Assembly (NCBI RefSeq): GCF_900099835.1
Contig: NZ_FNKP01000001.1
Span: 3,286,001-3,350,000, forward strand
Origin: Paraburkholderia fungorum
Lineage (GTDB): Bacteria; Pseudomonadota; Gammaproteobacteria; Burkholderiales; Burkholderiaceae
Direction of reading: 5' to 3'
DNA length: 64,000 nt
Shown: piece after piece, positions 55,614 through 64,000 of the stretch
Numbering within the stretch: position 1 is the stretch's first letter
How the letters are laid out: each line of letters starts with the position of its first letter
Translations under genes and position numbers: made by a program
The notes under the pieces: generated by a model
What the model saw: the letters and a program-made list of their open reading frames with translations, nothing else
What the model was told of the DNA's origin: nothing
Database searches by the model: none

Positions 55614-56072
55614 TCAGGCGTTCGTCTGCAACCAGAACGTGACTGGCCCGTCGTTGACGAGCGAAACCTGCATATCCGCGCCGAACTCGCCGGTTTCGAC
55701 GATGGGATGCTTCCCGCGCGCCGCTGCTACAAAGTAATCGAACAGGCGCTTGCCCTCGTCCGGCGGCGCAGCTGGCGTGAAACTCGGTCGCAGACCGCTG
55801 TTGGTATCAGCGGCCAGCGTGAATTGCGACACGAGCAGCAGTCCACCCGCGCGCCCTGCGCCATCGAGATTCTGCACGGAGAGATTCATCTTGCCCGCCG
55901 CGTCGCTGAACACGCGGTAGCCGAGCACCTTGGCGAGCAGCCGGTCGGCGGCCGCCTCGGTGTCGCCGCGCTCGGCGCAAACCAGCGCGAGCAGTCCGGC
56001 TTCGATCGCGCCGGTCACCCGGTCGGCGACGCGCACTTCGGCACGCCGCACGCGTTGGATCAGCGCGATCAT
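55614..56072 (-). CDS. dtd: D-aminoacyl-tRNA deacylase
   Basis: 152-residue DTD that removes D-amino acids from tRNA. The active-site SQFTLAAD and NDGPVTF (with the cross-subunit Gly-Pro pair context) are intact; [15 protein letters not shown] is the standard start. It follows tyrS by 25 bp, which fits since TyrRS is a main source of D-aminoacyl-tRNA. Confidence 0.96.
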   Translation of the reverse strand: MIALIQRVRRAEVRVADRVTGAIEAGLLALVCAERGDTEAAADRLLAKVLGYRVFSDAAGKMNLSVQNLDGAGRAGGLLLVSQFTLAADTNSGLRPSFTPAAPPDEGKRLFDYFVAAARGKHPIVETGEFGADMQVSLVNDGPVTFWLQTNA

Positions 56073-56097
56073 CGGCGATTCGAGCGTGAACGCGACA

Positions 56098-57348
56098 TCA
56101 GGCCGTCAGCGTGACGCGTGCGAAGCGGCGCTTGCCGACCTGCACGGTGTACTCGCCCGCGTCGACCTTCAGGCCTTTGTCCGACACCGTCGTGCCGTCG
56201 ATCTTCACGCCGCCCTGCTCGATATTGCGCAGCGCTTCGCTGGTCGACGGCACCAGGTTCGCCTGCTTCAGCAACTGACCGATAGCCAGCGGCGCGCCGG
56301 CGAGCGTCACGGCCGGAATGTCGTCCGGCACGCCGCCCTTCGCGCGATGGTTGAAGTCCTCGAGCGCACGCTCGGCATCGGCTTGCGAGTGGAAGCGCGC
56401 GACGATTTCCTGGCCGAGCAGCACCTTGAAATCGCGCGGATTGCGGCCCGCTTCGATCTCTTTTTTGAAGCCTGCGATTTCGTCCATCGGACGGAACGAC
56501 AGCAGTTCGAAGTAACGCCACATCAGCACATCGGAAATGCTCATCAGCTTGCCGAACATGTCGTTCGGTTTTTCGCTGATACCGATGTAGTTGTTCTTCG
56601 ACTTCGACATCTTTTCGACGCCGTCGAGGCCTTCGAGCAACGGCATCGTCAGGATGCACTGCTGTTCCTGGCCGTACTGCTTCTGCAACTCGCGACCCAC
56701 CAGCAGGTTGAACTTCTGGTCGGTGCCGCCGAGTTCGAGGTCCGCATTCAGCGCGACCGAGTCGTAGCCTTGCATTAGCGGGTACAGGAACTCGTGAATC
56801 GAGATCGGCACGCCGCCCTGGAAGCGCTTGGTGAAATCTTCACGCTCGAGAATGCGCGCGACCGTGTAGCGCGACGCGAGCTTGATCATGCCGTCGGCGC
56901 CGAGCGGCATCGACCATTCGCTGTTGTAGCGGATTTCCGTCTTGTCGCGGTCGAGCACGAGTGCGGCCTGCTCGAAATACGTTTTCGCATTCGACTCGAT
57001 CTGCTCGCGCGTGAGCGGCGGGCGCGTCGCGTTACGGCCCGACGGATCGCCGATCAGCGACGTGAAATCGCCGATCAGGAAAATCACCGTGTGACCGAGA
57101 TCCTGCAACTGGCGCATCTTGTTCAGCACGACCGTATGGCCGATGTGGATGTCAGGTGCAGTCGGATCGAGCCCGAGCTTGATGCGCAAAGGCTTGCCAG
57201 TCGCCTGGCTGCGCGCGAGTTTTTGCGCGAATTCGTCTTCGATCAGCAGCTCGTCGACACCGCGTTTGGTGACGGCGAGCGCGTGCCGGACTTCGTCGGT
57301 GATCGGAAGGGCGGGCGCTGAATTGGGCTTGGTGGACTCGGTGCTCAT
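56098..57348 (-). CDS. tyrS: Tyrosyl-tRNA synthetase
   Basis: 416-residue class I synthetase. [21 protein letters not shown] has the HIGH-type motif, KMSKSKNN the KMSKS loop and a C-terminal S4 domain ([24 protein letters not shown]) binds tRNA. ATG 57348 is chosen; the frame extends to 57468 without sense. No T-box leader (not expected in this group). Confidence 0.97.
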   Translation of the reverse strand: MSTESTKPNSAPALPITDEVRHALAVTKRGVDELLIEDEFAQKLARSQATGKPLRIKLGLDPTAPDIHIGHTVVLNKMRQLQDLGHTVIFLIGDFTSLIGDPSGRNATRPPLTREQIESNAKTYFEQAALVLDRDKTEIRYNSEWSMPLGADGMIKLASRYTVARILEREDFTKRFQGGVPISIHEFLYPLMQGYDSVALNADLELGGTDQKFNLLVGRELQKQYGQEQQCILTMPLLEGLDGVEKMSKSKNNYIGISEKPNDMFGKLMSISDVLMWRYFELLSFRPMDEIAGFKKEIEAGRNPRDFKVLLGQEIVARFHSQADAERALEDFNHRAKGGVPDDIPAVTLAGAPLAIGQLLKQANLVPSTSEALRNIEQGGVKIDGTTVSDKGLKVDAGEYTVQVGKRRFARVTLTA

Positions 57349-57553
57349 GCTGGAAACGTGAAGTCGCGAAAAAACAGGATTGTCCCATAGATGCAGACCG
57401 CCGCGCCCACTGACTCGGACGCAAACGGTCCGCAGGCGCGCGATTTCTGCACAGAGAGCCACGGTCATGGCGTTTCGGCGCTTAAATTCGACCGCGTTCG
57501 CGTCGATAATCTGCTAAAACGGATCGCAACGAACCCTCGACAGGAGCAGCAAC

Positions 57554-58684
57554 GTGGCGCAAGACACGGCAGACGGCATCTACTTCGGACTGATGTCCGG
57601 CACGAGCATGGACGGAGTGGACGGAATCGCCGTCAGGTTCGCCGAAGGGCGCCCGCCCGAGGTGCTGGCCGAGGCCTTCGTCGGCTTCGCGGCGGGTTTG
57701 CGCGACGCGCTGTTCGCGCTGCAACAGCCGGGCGACAACGAAATCGAGCGCGAGGCGCTGGCGGCTAACGCCCTCGCCACGCGCTACACCGTTTGCTGCC
57801 ACGAACTGCTGCGCGGCATCCACGTTTCCGCATCGGAAGTTCGGGCGATCGGCGTGCATGGGCAGACCGTGCGGCATCGGCCGGAAAAGGGTTATACGAG
57901 GCAGATCAACAACCCGTCGCTGCTCGCGGAAATGATGCACATCGACGTGGTCGCCGATTTCCGCAGCCGCGACGTCGCGGCCGGCGGTCAGGGCGCGCCG
58001 CTCGTGCCCGCCTTTCATGCGACGGTGTTTGGTGCGAAAGACGAGACGCGGGTGGTCTGCAATCTCGGCGGGATCAGCAATATCACGATTCTGAACGCGA
58101 CCGGCAGCGTGCGCGGTTTCGACTGCGGGCCCGCAAACGCATTACTCGACGAATGGGCGCAGCGCCATCTCGGCAAGCCGTTCGACGAAAACGGGCATTT
58201 CGCGGCGGGTGGCCAGGTGGATCGCACGTTGCTGAATGCTTTGCTCGACGAACCGTTTTTCTCGCAACAGCCGCCCAAAAGCACCGGGCGCGACCTGTTC
58301 AATGCCGAATGGCTCGACGCAAAGCTCCAGCCGTTCGCCAACCTCGATCCCGCTGATGTCCAGGCGACGCTGGTCGCGCTGACGGCCGTGACCGTTGCGC
58401 GCGAAATCGAGCGACATGCGTCGGACGCGCGGGCGGTTTATGTCTGCGGCGGCGGGGCCCGCAATCCTGAGATCCTGAGGGCGTTGCAGCAGGCGCTAGA
58501 GGATAGTGGCGTAAGCGGCGTGCCCGTCTTGACGACCGATGCGCTCGGCGTGCCGCCAAACCAGGTCGAGCCGCTGGCCTTCGCCTGGCTGGCGATGCGT
58601 TGCGTGGCGCGTCTGCCGGGCAATTTGCCTGCCGTCACGGGGGCGTCTGCGGAACGCGTGCTGGGGGCAATTTATCCGCGGTGA
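57554..58684 (+). CDS. anmK: Anhydro-N-acetylmuramic acid kinase
   Basis: 376-residue kinase that opens and phosphorylates 1,6-anhydroMurNAc in murein recycling. [37 protein letters not shown] and [11 protein letters not shown] are family blocks; [14 protein letters not shown] closes the C-terminal domain. GTG 57554 has AGGAG. Divergent from tyrS; followed by a terminator. Confidence 0.96.
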   Translation: MAQDTADGIYFGLMSGTSMDGVDGIAVRFAEGRPPEVLAEAFVGFAAGLRDALFALQQPGDNEIEREALAANALATRYTVCCHELLRGIHVSASEVRAIGVHGQTVRHRPEKGYTRQINNPSLLAEMMHIDVVADFRSRDVAAGGQGAPLVPAFHATVFGAKDETRVVCNLGGISNITILNATGSVRGFDCGPANALLDEWAQRHLGKPFDENGHFAAGGQVDRTLLNALLDEPFFSQQPPKSTGRDLFNAEWLDAKLQPFANLDPADVQATLVALTAVTVAREIERHASDARAVYVCGGGARNPEILRALQQALEDSGVSGVPVLTTDALGVPPNQVEPLAFAWLAMRCVARLPGNLPAVTGASAERVLGAIYPR

Positions 58685-58724
58685 TACTTCGGGAATCGCG
58701 CCGTAGTATGGCGTAGAGACAATA

Positions 58725-58754
58725 AAAAACGGGACCTCGCGGTCCCGTTTTTTT
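58725..58754. terminator. Bidirectional terminator anmK / erpA
   Basis: CGGGACC (58730-58736), loop TCGC, GGTCCCG (58741-58747), with A and T runs on either side; genes converge. Confidence 0.95.
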
Positions 58755-58779
58755 GCACAACCAGTTGCTTAATCAGCCA

Positions 58780-59145
58780 TCAAACCGAGAACGACGAGCC
58801 GCAACCACAGGTGGTCGAAGCGTTCGGGTTCTTGATGACAAACTGCGCACCATTGATGTCGTCCTTGTAATCGATCTCAGCGCCGACCAGATACTGGTAG
58901 CTCATCGAGTCGATCAGCAGCTGGACGCCGCTCTTGTTCATGACGGTGTCGTCTTCATTGACGGCTTCGTCGAACGTAAAACCGTACTGAAAGCCCGAGC
59001 AGCCGCCGCCCTGCACGAAAACGCGCAGTTTGAGGTCCGCATTGCCTTCTTCTTCGATCAGTTGCTTGACCTTGTCAGCCGCTGCGTCGGTAAAAACGAA
59101 GGGGGCGGGCATCTCGGTCACGGGTGTATCGGTGACTGCGTTCAT
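58780..59145 (-). CDS. erpA: Iron-sulfur cluster insertion protein ErpA
   Basis: 121-residue A-type carrier. The three cluster ligands are Cys49 (GGGCSGFQY), Cys113 and Cys115 (CGCGSSF). It delivers Fe-S clusters to proteins such as those of the isoprenoid and respiratory systems. GGAGAG precedes ATG 59145, and TACAAT at about 50 bases upstream is a plausible -10. Confidence 0.96.
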   Translation of the reverse strand: MNAVTDTPVTEMPAPFVFTDAAADKVKQLIEEEGNADLKLRVFVQGGGCSGFQYGFTFDEAVNEDDTVMNKSGVQLLIDSMSYQYLVGAEIDYKDDINGAQFVIKNPNASTTCGCGSSFSV

Positions 59146-59348
59146 TCGAACTCTCCAAAAAGCTTCTAACCGCTATTGTAGGGCTGTTCTCAATATCGTG
59201 CTGAAGCCCACAAACGCAATGGGTGCTTTGAGCAAAATCAATGCATTACAAGATTGTCGCCACAAAGCTGACCTGAGCGGCACGAATCATTGCTTCAGCG
59301 CCTTGTTCGGCGTGGCCACAAGCCAATCCAAACCGGTGAAACCATAAA

Positions 59349-59382
59349 AAAAGCCGCCGTCGCGAAAGCGTTGGCGGCTTTT
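59349..59382 (-). terminator. Intrinsic terminator of rplM-rpsI
   Basis: AAAAGCCGCC (59349-59358) pairs with GGCGGCTTTT (59373-59382); the A run on the left gives T on the minus strand. Confidence 0.92.
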
Positions 59383-59422
59383 GCAGCGATCCGGCCCGAG
59401 AGCCGGTTCGCACCCGAAACGA

Positions 59423-59815
59423 TTAACGCTTCGAGAATTGCTTCCGGCGACGTGCCTTGTGGAAGCCGACCTTCTTACGTTCGACTTCACGAGCGTCACG
59501 CGTAACGAAGCCAGCCTTCGACAGTTCCGGCTTCAGCGTTGCGTCGTAGTCCATCAGCGCGCGGGTGATGCCGTGGCGAACCGCACCGGCTTGACCCGTT
59601 TCACCGCCACCGTTCACGTTGACTTTGATGTCGAACGTGACGCCGTGGTTCGTGAGTTCCAGCGGTTGACGCACGATCATCAGCGACGTTTCGCGCGAGA
59701 AGTAATCGGCAATAGGCTTGCCGTTCACAATGATCTCGCCCTTGCCTGCCTTGATGAACACGCGTGCGACGGCGCTCTTGCGGCGGCCCGTGCCGTAATT
59801 CCAGTTACCGATCAT
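59423..59815 (-). CDS. rpsI: 30S ribosomal protein uS9
   Basis: 130-residue S9. [21 protein letters not shown] at the N-terminus and the basic C-terminal tail [16 protein letters not shown], which reaches the P-site tRNA, are typical. Eleven bases after rplM, one operon. Confidence 0.99.
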   Translation of the reverse strand: MIGNWNYGTGRRKSAVARVFIKAGKGEIIVNGKPIADYFSRETSLMIVRQPLELTNHGVTFDIKVNVNGGGETGQAGAVRHGITRALMDYDATLKPELSKAGFVTRDAREVERKKVGFHKARRRKQFSKR

Positions 59816-59826
59816 GTGGGCTCCCC

Positions 59827-60255
59827 TTAGATCTCGAGCGCTTTCGGCTGTTGTGCCGAATGCGGATGCGTTGCTTCAGCGTAGACCTTCAGCTTCTTGA
59901 TCATCGCGTAGCCGAGCGGGCCCTTCGGCAGCATGCCCTTGACCGCTTTCTCGAGCGCACGGCCCGGGAAGCGTTCTTGCATCTTGCCGAACGTCGTTTC
60001 ATAGATACCGCCCGGGTAACCCGAGTGACGGTAGTACTTCTTGTCAGTAGCCTTGTTGCCCGTGACCTTCAGCTTGCCTGCGTTGATAACGATGATGAAA
60101 TCACCGGTGTCGACGTGGGGAGTGAATTCTGGCTTGTGCTTGCCGCGAAGACGGTGTGCCACTTCGCTGGCGACACGCCCGAGAACCTTATCCGTCGCGT
60201 CAATCACGTACCATTCACGCGTAACCTCATGGGCTTTTGCGGAAAACGTCTTCAT
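59827..60255 (-). CDS. rplM: 50S ribosomal protein uL13
   Basis: 142-residue L13: [51 protein letters not shown]. First gene of the rplM-rpsI operon, with a clear promoter about 120-150 bases upstream and a leader of about 115 bases that could hold the L13 autoregulatory site known in E. coli. Confidence 0.99.
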   Translation of the reverse strand: MKTFSAKAHEVTREWYVIDATDKVLGRVASEVAHRLRGKHKPEFTPHVDTGDFIIVINAGKLKVTGNKATDKKYYRHSGYPGGIYETTFGKMQERFPGRALEKAVKGMLPKGPLGYAMIKKLKVYAEATHPHSAQQPKALEI

Positions 60256-60376
60256 GATCGATCCAAAAAAATTGCTGCGCCCAATATGTTTTTTCCTGCT
60301 TGTAGTGTGCGCATCGAGGCGCGTGCAGGCTCTCCCTGGTTCTTCCTCCGCGGGCGCGAATGCGGAAAAGCCTTGA

Positions 60377-60406
60377 ATTATAAAGGACTTTGCGGCAGCA
60401 AGTCAA
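60377..60406 (-). promoter_or_regulatory. Promoter of rplM-rpsI
   Basis: On the minus strand -35 TTGACT (60406-60401) and -10 TATAAT (60382-60377), spacer 18 bp. Transcription should start near 60370, giving a leader of about 115 bases. Confidence 0.88.
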
Positions 60407-60536
60407 AATGTGCGGGGGTTTTTTGAGAAGTAACCGTGACTGAAGGACTCTGGAGAAGCCCCTTTGCGCCCTTTCCGTGCCCGAAACCTGATCGGGCGGG
60501 TCGGGAAAGCGACCGGTAGCCCATAAAACGCAGGCG

Positions 60537-60627
60537 AAAAAAAACCCGAACTATCGGTTCGGGTTTAATCCACCAAAGGAGGAGGTGGAGGAGACAGCGG
60601 AAGTTACAGAGCAACTGCAACCAATGA
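60537..60627 (-). ncRNA. Candidate small RNA with anti-Shine-Dalgarno motif
   Basis: About 90 nt on the minus strand. A promoter ends 6-7 bases before 60627; the 3' end is the hairpin ACCCGAAC/GTTCGGGT (60544-60564) followed by eight T. The middle reads CTCCTCCACCTCCTCCTTTG (60594-60575), containing CCTCCTTT, the anti-Shine-Dalgarno sequence of 16S rRNA. No start codon with ribosome site and meaningful reading frame is visible, so an RNA regulator pairing to ribosome-binding sites is the best reading. Family name not recognised. Confidence 0.7.
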
Positions 60628-60632
60628 GAGCA

Positions 60633-60661
60633 ATTATACGAGTCCGCCTTGTGCGACGCAA
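60633..60661 (-). promoter_or_regulatory. Promoter of candidate small RNA
   Basis: -10 TATAAT (60638-60633) is perfect; -35 TTGCGT (60661-60656) is weaker; the spacer is exactly 17 bp. Confidence 0.75.
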
Positions 60662-60959
60662 GAACATTTGCATTGCGAAATGCCTTTTCATAATGTGACA
60701 ACTTGAAATATAAGCGCCAGGACCGCAAATTCCCTTGCCGATCAAGAGATAAGGGCGGGTTTGCCGGACTCGTCCACGGGAATTTTCTAGAGCAAAACCC
60801 CTAAAGATGTTAGGGCATTCCCGAATTCGCTGAACATGCCGCACCGCAGCATGCAAGCCGTCATCCCGCATAACTTTGAGGAAAAGTCGCTTCGGGCGGA
60901 TCCGCAGATGGCGGGCTACAATGCCGTCTCGATATTTGTGAAGCGCGGTGGAGCACAGC
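60662..60959. other. Gap between small RNA promoter and osmC-like gene
   Basis: 298 bp with no recognised gene; should contain the promoter of the plus-strand OsmC-like gene. No clear hexamer pair or terminator seen. Confidence 0.4.
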
Positions 60960-61382
60960 ATGGAATGCAAAGTAAGCTGGATGGGGCAAGACGGGATGGC
61001 ATTCGCGGCCGAAACGGGCAGCGGTCATCTGGTAACGATGGACGGCGCGCCTGAAGGCGGCGGTCGCAACCTCTCGCCGCGTCCGATGGAAATGGTGTTG
61101 CTCGGCACGGGCGGCTGCACGGCGTACGACGTCGTGATGATCCTGAAGAAAAGCCGTCAGGAAATCGCCGGTTGCTCGGTCACGCTGAAAGCCGAGCGCG
61201 CCAGCGAAGATCCGAAAGTGTTCACGAAGATCCACTTCCACTTCACCGTGACCGGCAAGAATCTGAATCCGGCGACGGTGGAACGCGCAATCAATCTGTC
61301 GCACGACAAATATTGCTCGGCATCGATCATGATCGCGAAAACGGCCGAGCTGACGCATTCGTTCGAAATCGTCGCGAGCTAA
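60960..61382 (+). CDS. OsmC-family peroxiredoxin-like protein
   Basis: 140-residue OsmC/Ohr-fold protein. The two redox cysteines are Cys53 (LLGTGGCTAYDV) and Cys119 (HDKYCSAS), as in the YhfA branch. Probably reduces organic peroxides, or has a less defined role as YhfA. ATG 60960 has GGAG 7 bp before it; GTG 60948 is less likely. Confidence 0.9.
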   Translation: MECKVSWMGQDGMAFAAETGSGHLVTMDGAPEGGGRNLSPRPMEMVLLGTGGCTAYDVVMILKKSRQEIAGCSVTLKAERASEDPKVFTKIHFHFTVTGKNLNPATVERAINLSHDKYCSASIMIAKTAELTHSFEIVAS

Positions 61383-61435
61383 GGCTTGGCGGGCAGCGCT
61401 ATCGTGCGTGAAGCGCGCCTGAAGTTCCACCAAAT

Positions 61436-61473
61436 AAAAATGCCGGCGTCCCAATGGACGCCGGCATTTTTTT
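61436..61473. terminator. Bidirectional terminator osmC-like / rnpB
   Basis: ATGCCGGCGTCC pairs with GGACGCCGGCAT around loop CAAT (61440-61467), with A and T runs outside. Ends both the osmC-like mRNA and, on the minus strand, the RNase P RNA. Confidence 0.95.
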
Positions 61474-61481
61474 GTCAGGTG

Positions 61482-61895
<414 letters not shown>

Positions 61896-62022
61896 TGGGG
61901 CGCATTTTAACATCTGCGATGCAGGCAAGCCGGTTTGACGGATGAAATAGCCGAATGGCCAGGGGCTTGCGGGAAGATTGTGCGGAAAGACGGGGTGAAG
62001 TCCGGTAGCGAGCCAGAGCGTA

Positions 62023-62874
62023 TTAGCGATTACGCCGTCCCGTGCGAAACACGGACGTATCGTCGTAAAACGCGGGCGATTCGTTCTCCGCCCACCAGCC
62101 CGGAATGCCGAGCACAGGAAGCGGCGCGAACATGCGGCTCGTGAGTGCGTCGGTGTTCAGCAACGCCGCGCTGACCGATTCATCGAGGTAGGCGTCCCGC
62201 GCTGCCCTGCTCCACTCGAAGTACGCGGACGGCACGTCGACGATCCACGCATGTCCCGTGCAGGCCTTGAACGGCGCGATCAGTTTTTCCAGCAACGCGT
62301 GTCCGAAGCATCGCACTTCGCAACGCGAGCCCCATGCGCCTCGCCCGGCCGCCAGCAGCGTTTGCCAGTCGAATCCTCTTAGAGCAGCGCTCAACGAAGG
62401 ATCAGCGCAAGCAAACAGCAACGCGTTTTCGTCGAATAAAGTCAGCGTATCGCGCACGCCGCCGCGAGTCGGGCCGATGCCCAACACGTCGATCGCCGTC
62501 GACTGCCGCGCGTTCAACGCGGCCTTGACGCGCGGAAACGCAAACCACATCGAACCATTGAAGAAATCATGCAGGTTGTGGCGCGTCGGCACGCATCCGG
62601 TCGACGCGATATGCGCTTCGTACGAAGCGCCTGGCGGAAGATCGTCCTGCGCGATGAACGCGAGGCGCTGCCCGCGGCCGGTGATCGGCCGCTTCTCGGC
62701 GGCGTCGGCGTTCATTTCGGCGAGCAAGGCGGCGTAGCTCGTCAGCGCCGCCTGCTGCCAGCGCTGACCTCTTGCGGCAAACTGCGCGAACCATGGCTTC
62801 GACCAGTCGATGGCGGCAAATTCCGACTTCGCCGCATCCTCGTCCGCTGGAAGCCCCGCCTCGTTCGCCAGCAT
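62023..62874 (-). CDS. DUF3025 domain protein
   Basis: 283-residue protein. The block PTRHNLHDFFNGSMWFAFPRVKAALN is the hallmark of DUF3025; GHALLEKLIAPFKACTGHAW and the C-terminal FAPLPVLGIPGWWAENE are further conserved parts. Function unknown. It follows pyrC by 25 bp on the same strand, so an operon is likely. Confidence 0.88.
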   Translation of the reverse strand: MLANEAGLPADEDAAKSEFAAIDWSKPWFAQFAARGQRWQQAALTSYAALLAEMNADAAEKRPITGRGQRLAFIAQDDLPPGASYEAHIASTGCVPTRHNLHDFFNGSMWFAFPRVKAALNARQSTAIDVLGIGPTRGGVRDTLTLFDENALLFACADPSLSAALRGFDWQTLLAAGRGAWGSRCEVRCFGHALLEKLIAPFKACTGHAWIVDVPSAYFEWSRAARDAYLDESVSAALLNTDALTSRMFAPLPVLGIPGWWAENESPAFYDDTSVFRTGRRNR

Positions 62875-62899
62875 TTAATGGGACCTCAAAACGGTAACC

Positions 62900-63961
62900 T
62901 CAAACCAGCCGCCAACCAATCGACTCGCCACCGCGCAACGGCACGACCGGCGTGTCGCCCACCGGCAACTCAGCGGGCAACGTCCATTCCTCGCGAAGCA
63001 GCGTGACCTGCTCGGTATTGCGCGGCAGACCATAGAAATCCGCGCCGAAGAAGCTCGCAAAGCCTTCGAGCTTGTCGAGCGCGCCAGCTTTGTCGAACGC
63101 TTCGGTGTAAAGCTCGAGCGCGTGCAATGCCGTGTAGCAGCCCGCGCAGCCGCAAGCGTGCTCCTTCAAACCCTTCGGATGCGGCGCGCTGTCGGTGCCG
63201 AGGAAGAACCGCGGATTGCCCGACGTCGCCGCCTCGACCAGCGCCACGCGATGCGTCTCGCGCTTCAACACCGGCAGGCAGTAGTAATGCGGACGAATGC
63301 CGCCCTGGAAAATCGCGTTGCGGTTGTACAGCAGATGATGCGCGGTAATCGTCGCGCCCAGCAGGTCCGGCGCGGCACCGGCTTCGCGGATGTAGTCGAC
63401 CGCGTCTTTCGTCGTGATGTGTTCGAACACCACCTTCAGCGCCGGGAACGCGCGGCGCAGCGGCGTCATCACGCGGTCGATGAACACCTTCTCGCGGTCG
63501 AACAGATCGATTTGCGAATCCGTCACTTCGCCGTGCACCAGCAGCGGCATGCCCACTTCCTGCATCACTTCGAGCGTTTTTGCGCACTTCATGATGTCGG
63601 TGACGCCCGCGTCCGAGTTGGTCGTCGCGCCCGCCGGATACAGCTTCACGCCATGCACGAAACCGCTCTCACGCGCGCGGCGGATTTCGTCGGGCGGGGT
63701 GTTGTCGGTCAGGTACAGCGTCATCAGCGGCTCGAATTTCGCGCCCTCGGGAATCGCGGCGATGATCCGCTCGCGGTACGCCTGCGCCATCGCGGTGGTC
63801 GTCACCGGCGGCTTCAGATTCGGCATGATGATCGCGCGGCCGAACTGGCGCGCGGTGTCCGGCAACACGGCGGCGAGCATCTCGCCGTCGCGAACGTGCA
63901 GGTGCCAGTCGTCCGGACGGGCGAGCGTGAGGGAATCGAGGGAAACGTTGGAAGCAGTCAT
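62900..63961 (-). CDS. pyrC: Dihydroorotase, class II
   Basis: 353-residue zinc amidohydrolase forming dihydroorotate in pyrimidine synthesis. [10 protein letters not shown] gives zinc ligands His20 and His22; Lys106 in HGVKLYPAG is the carboxylated bridging residue; LLVHGEV and FEHITTKDA add His ligands and FLGTDSAPH the catalytic Asp. ATG 63961 begins [12 protein letters not shown]; the ribosome site is weak. Length as in E. coli (348). Confidence 0.97.
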   Translation of the reverse strand: MTASNVSLDSLTLARPDDWHLHVRDGEMLAAVLPDTARQFGRAIIMPNLKPPVTTTAMAQAYRERIIAAIPEGAKFEPLMTLYLTDNTPPDEIRRARESGFVHGVKLYPAGATTNSDAGVTDIMKCAKTLEVMQEVGMPLLVHGEVTDSQIDLFDREKVFIDRVMTPLRRAFPALKVVFEHITTKDAVDYIREAGAAPDLLGATITAHHLLYNRNAIFQGGIRPHYYCLPVLKRETHRVALVEAATSGNPRFFLGTDSAPHPKGLKEHACGCAGCYTALHALELYTEAFDKAGALDKLEGFASFFGADFYGLPRNTEQVTLLREEWTLPAELPVGDTPVVPLRGGESIGWRLV

Positions 63962-64000
63962 GGCAAGTGGGGACGAGACTCTGCGGCAAAAGCCAATCAA

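Overview
The window looks like a housekeeping stretch of the main chromosome of a Burkholderia-type betaproteobacterium, most likely Paraburkholderia. The grounds are high G+C with strong GC3 bias, the gene orders dusB-fis-purH, ruvC-ruvA-ruvB, miaB-phoH-ybeY-corC-lnt, rplM-rpsI-erpA and pyrC-DUF3025, and many MFS/MHS transporters. No prophage, insertion sequence, integron or CRISPR array is visible.

Layout. 0-5 kb: 5' part of recA under a LexA box, a TctDE-like two-component system and an MHS symporter, then tRNA-Met. 5-11.5 kb: a small secreted protein, a MarR/EmrB-type efflux pair, and a D-galactonate cluster (GntR regulator, dgoD, MFS transporter) whose dgoD leader carries three 52-bp hairpin repeats. 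11.5-19.5 kb: two small proteins, copCD-like genes, two multihaem cytochromes c, a hemolysin III homologue, an RhlE-type helicase and an FMN-binding split-barrel protein. 19.5-24 kb: a ferritin-like protein, a second MHS transporter and a gamma-glutamyltransferase. 24-31 kb: glycerol catabolism (glpR, glpD, glpK) and a HAD phosphatase. 31-36 kb: ribB behind an FMN riboswitch, an XRE-cupin regulator, a VOC-MFS operon and its divergent LysR regulator.

36-43 kb: miaB, phoH-like, ybeY, chaC, corC and lnt (tRNA modification, rRNA maturation, envelope lipoprotein acylation). 43-50 kb: a GST, then pepP-ubiH and dusB-fis-purH. 50-58.7 kb: ruvC, a LysE exporter on the opposite strand, ruvA, ruvB, a DUF2236 protein, a histidine phosphatase, dtd, tyrS and anmK. 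58.7-64 kb: erpA, rpsI-rplM with a clear promoter, an osmC-like gene, rnpB, a DUF3025 gene and pyrC.

The most interesting unexplained element is a candidate small RNA of about 90 nt at 60537-60627 on the minus strand. It has a recognisable promoter, a strong intrinsic terminator, and a C/U-rich segment that repeats the anti-Shine-Dalgarno sequence. Next are the tandem 52-bp hairpin repeats and 18-bp palindrome before dgoD, an inverted repeat that places the tRNA-Met -35 box in its loop, and an inverted repeat upstream of dusB-fis. All functions are assigned from sequence and family knowledge only; no database search was run.
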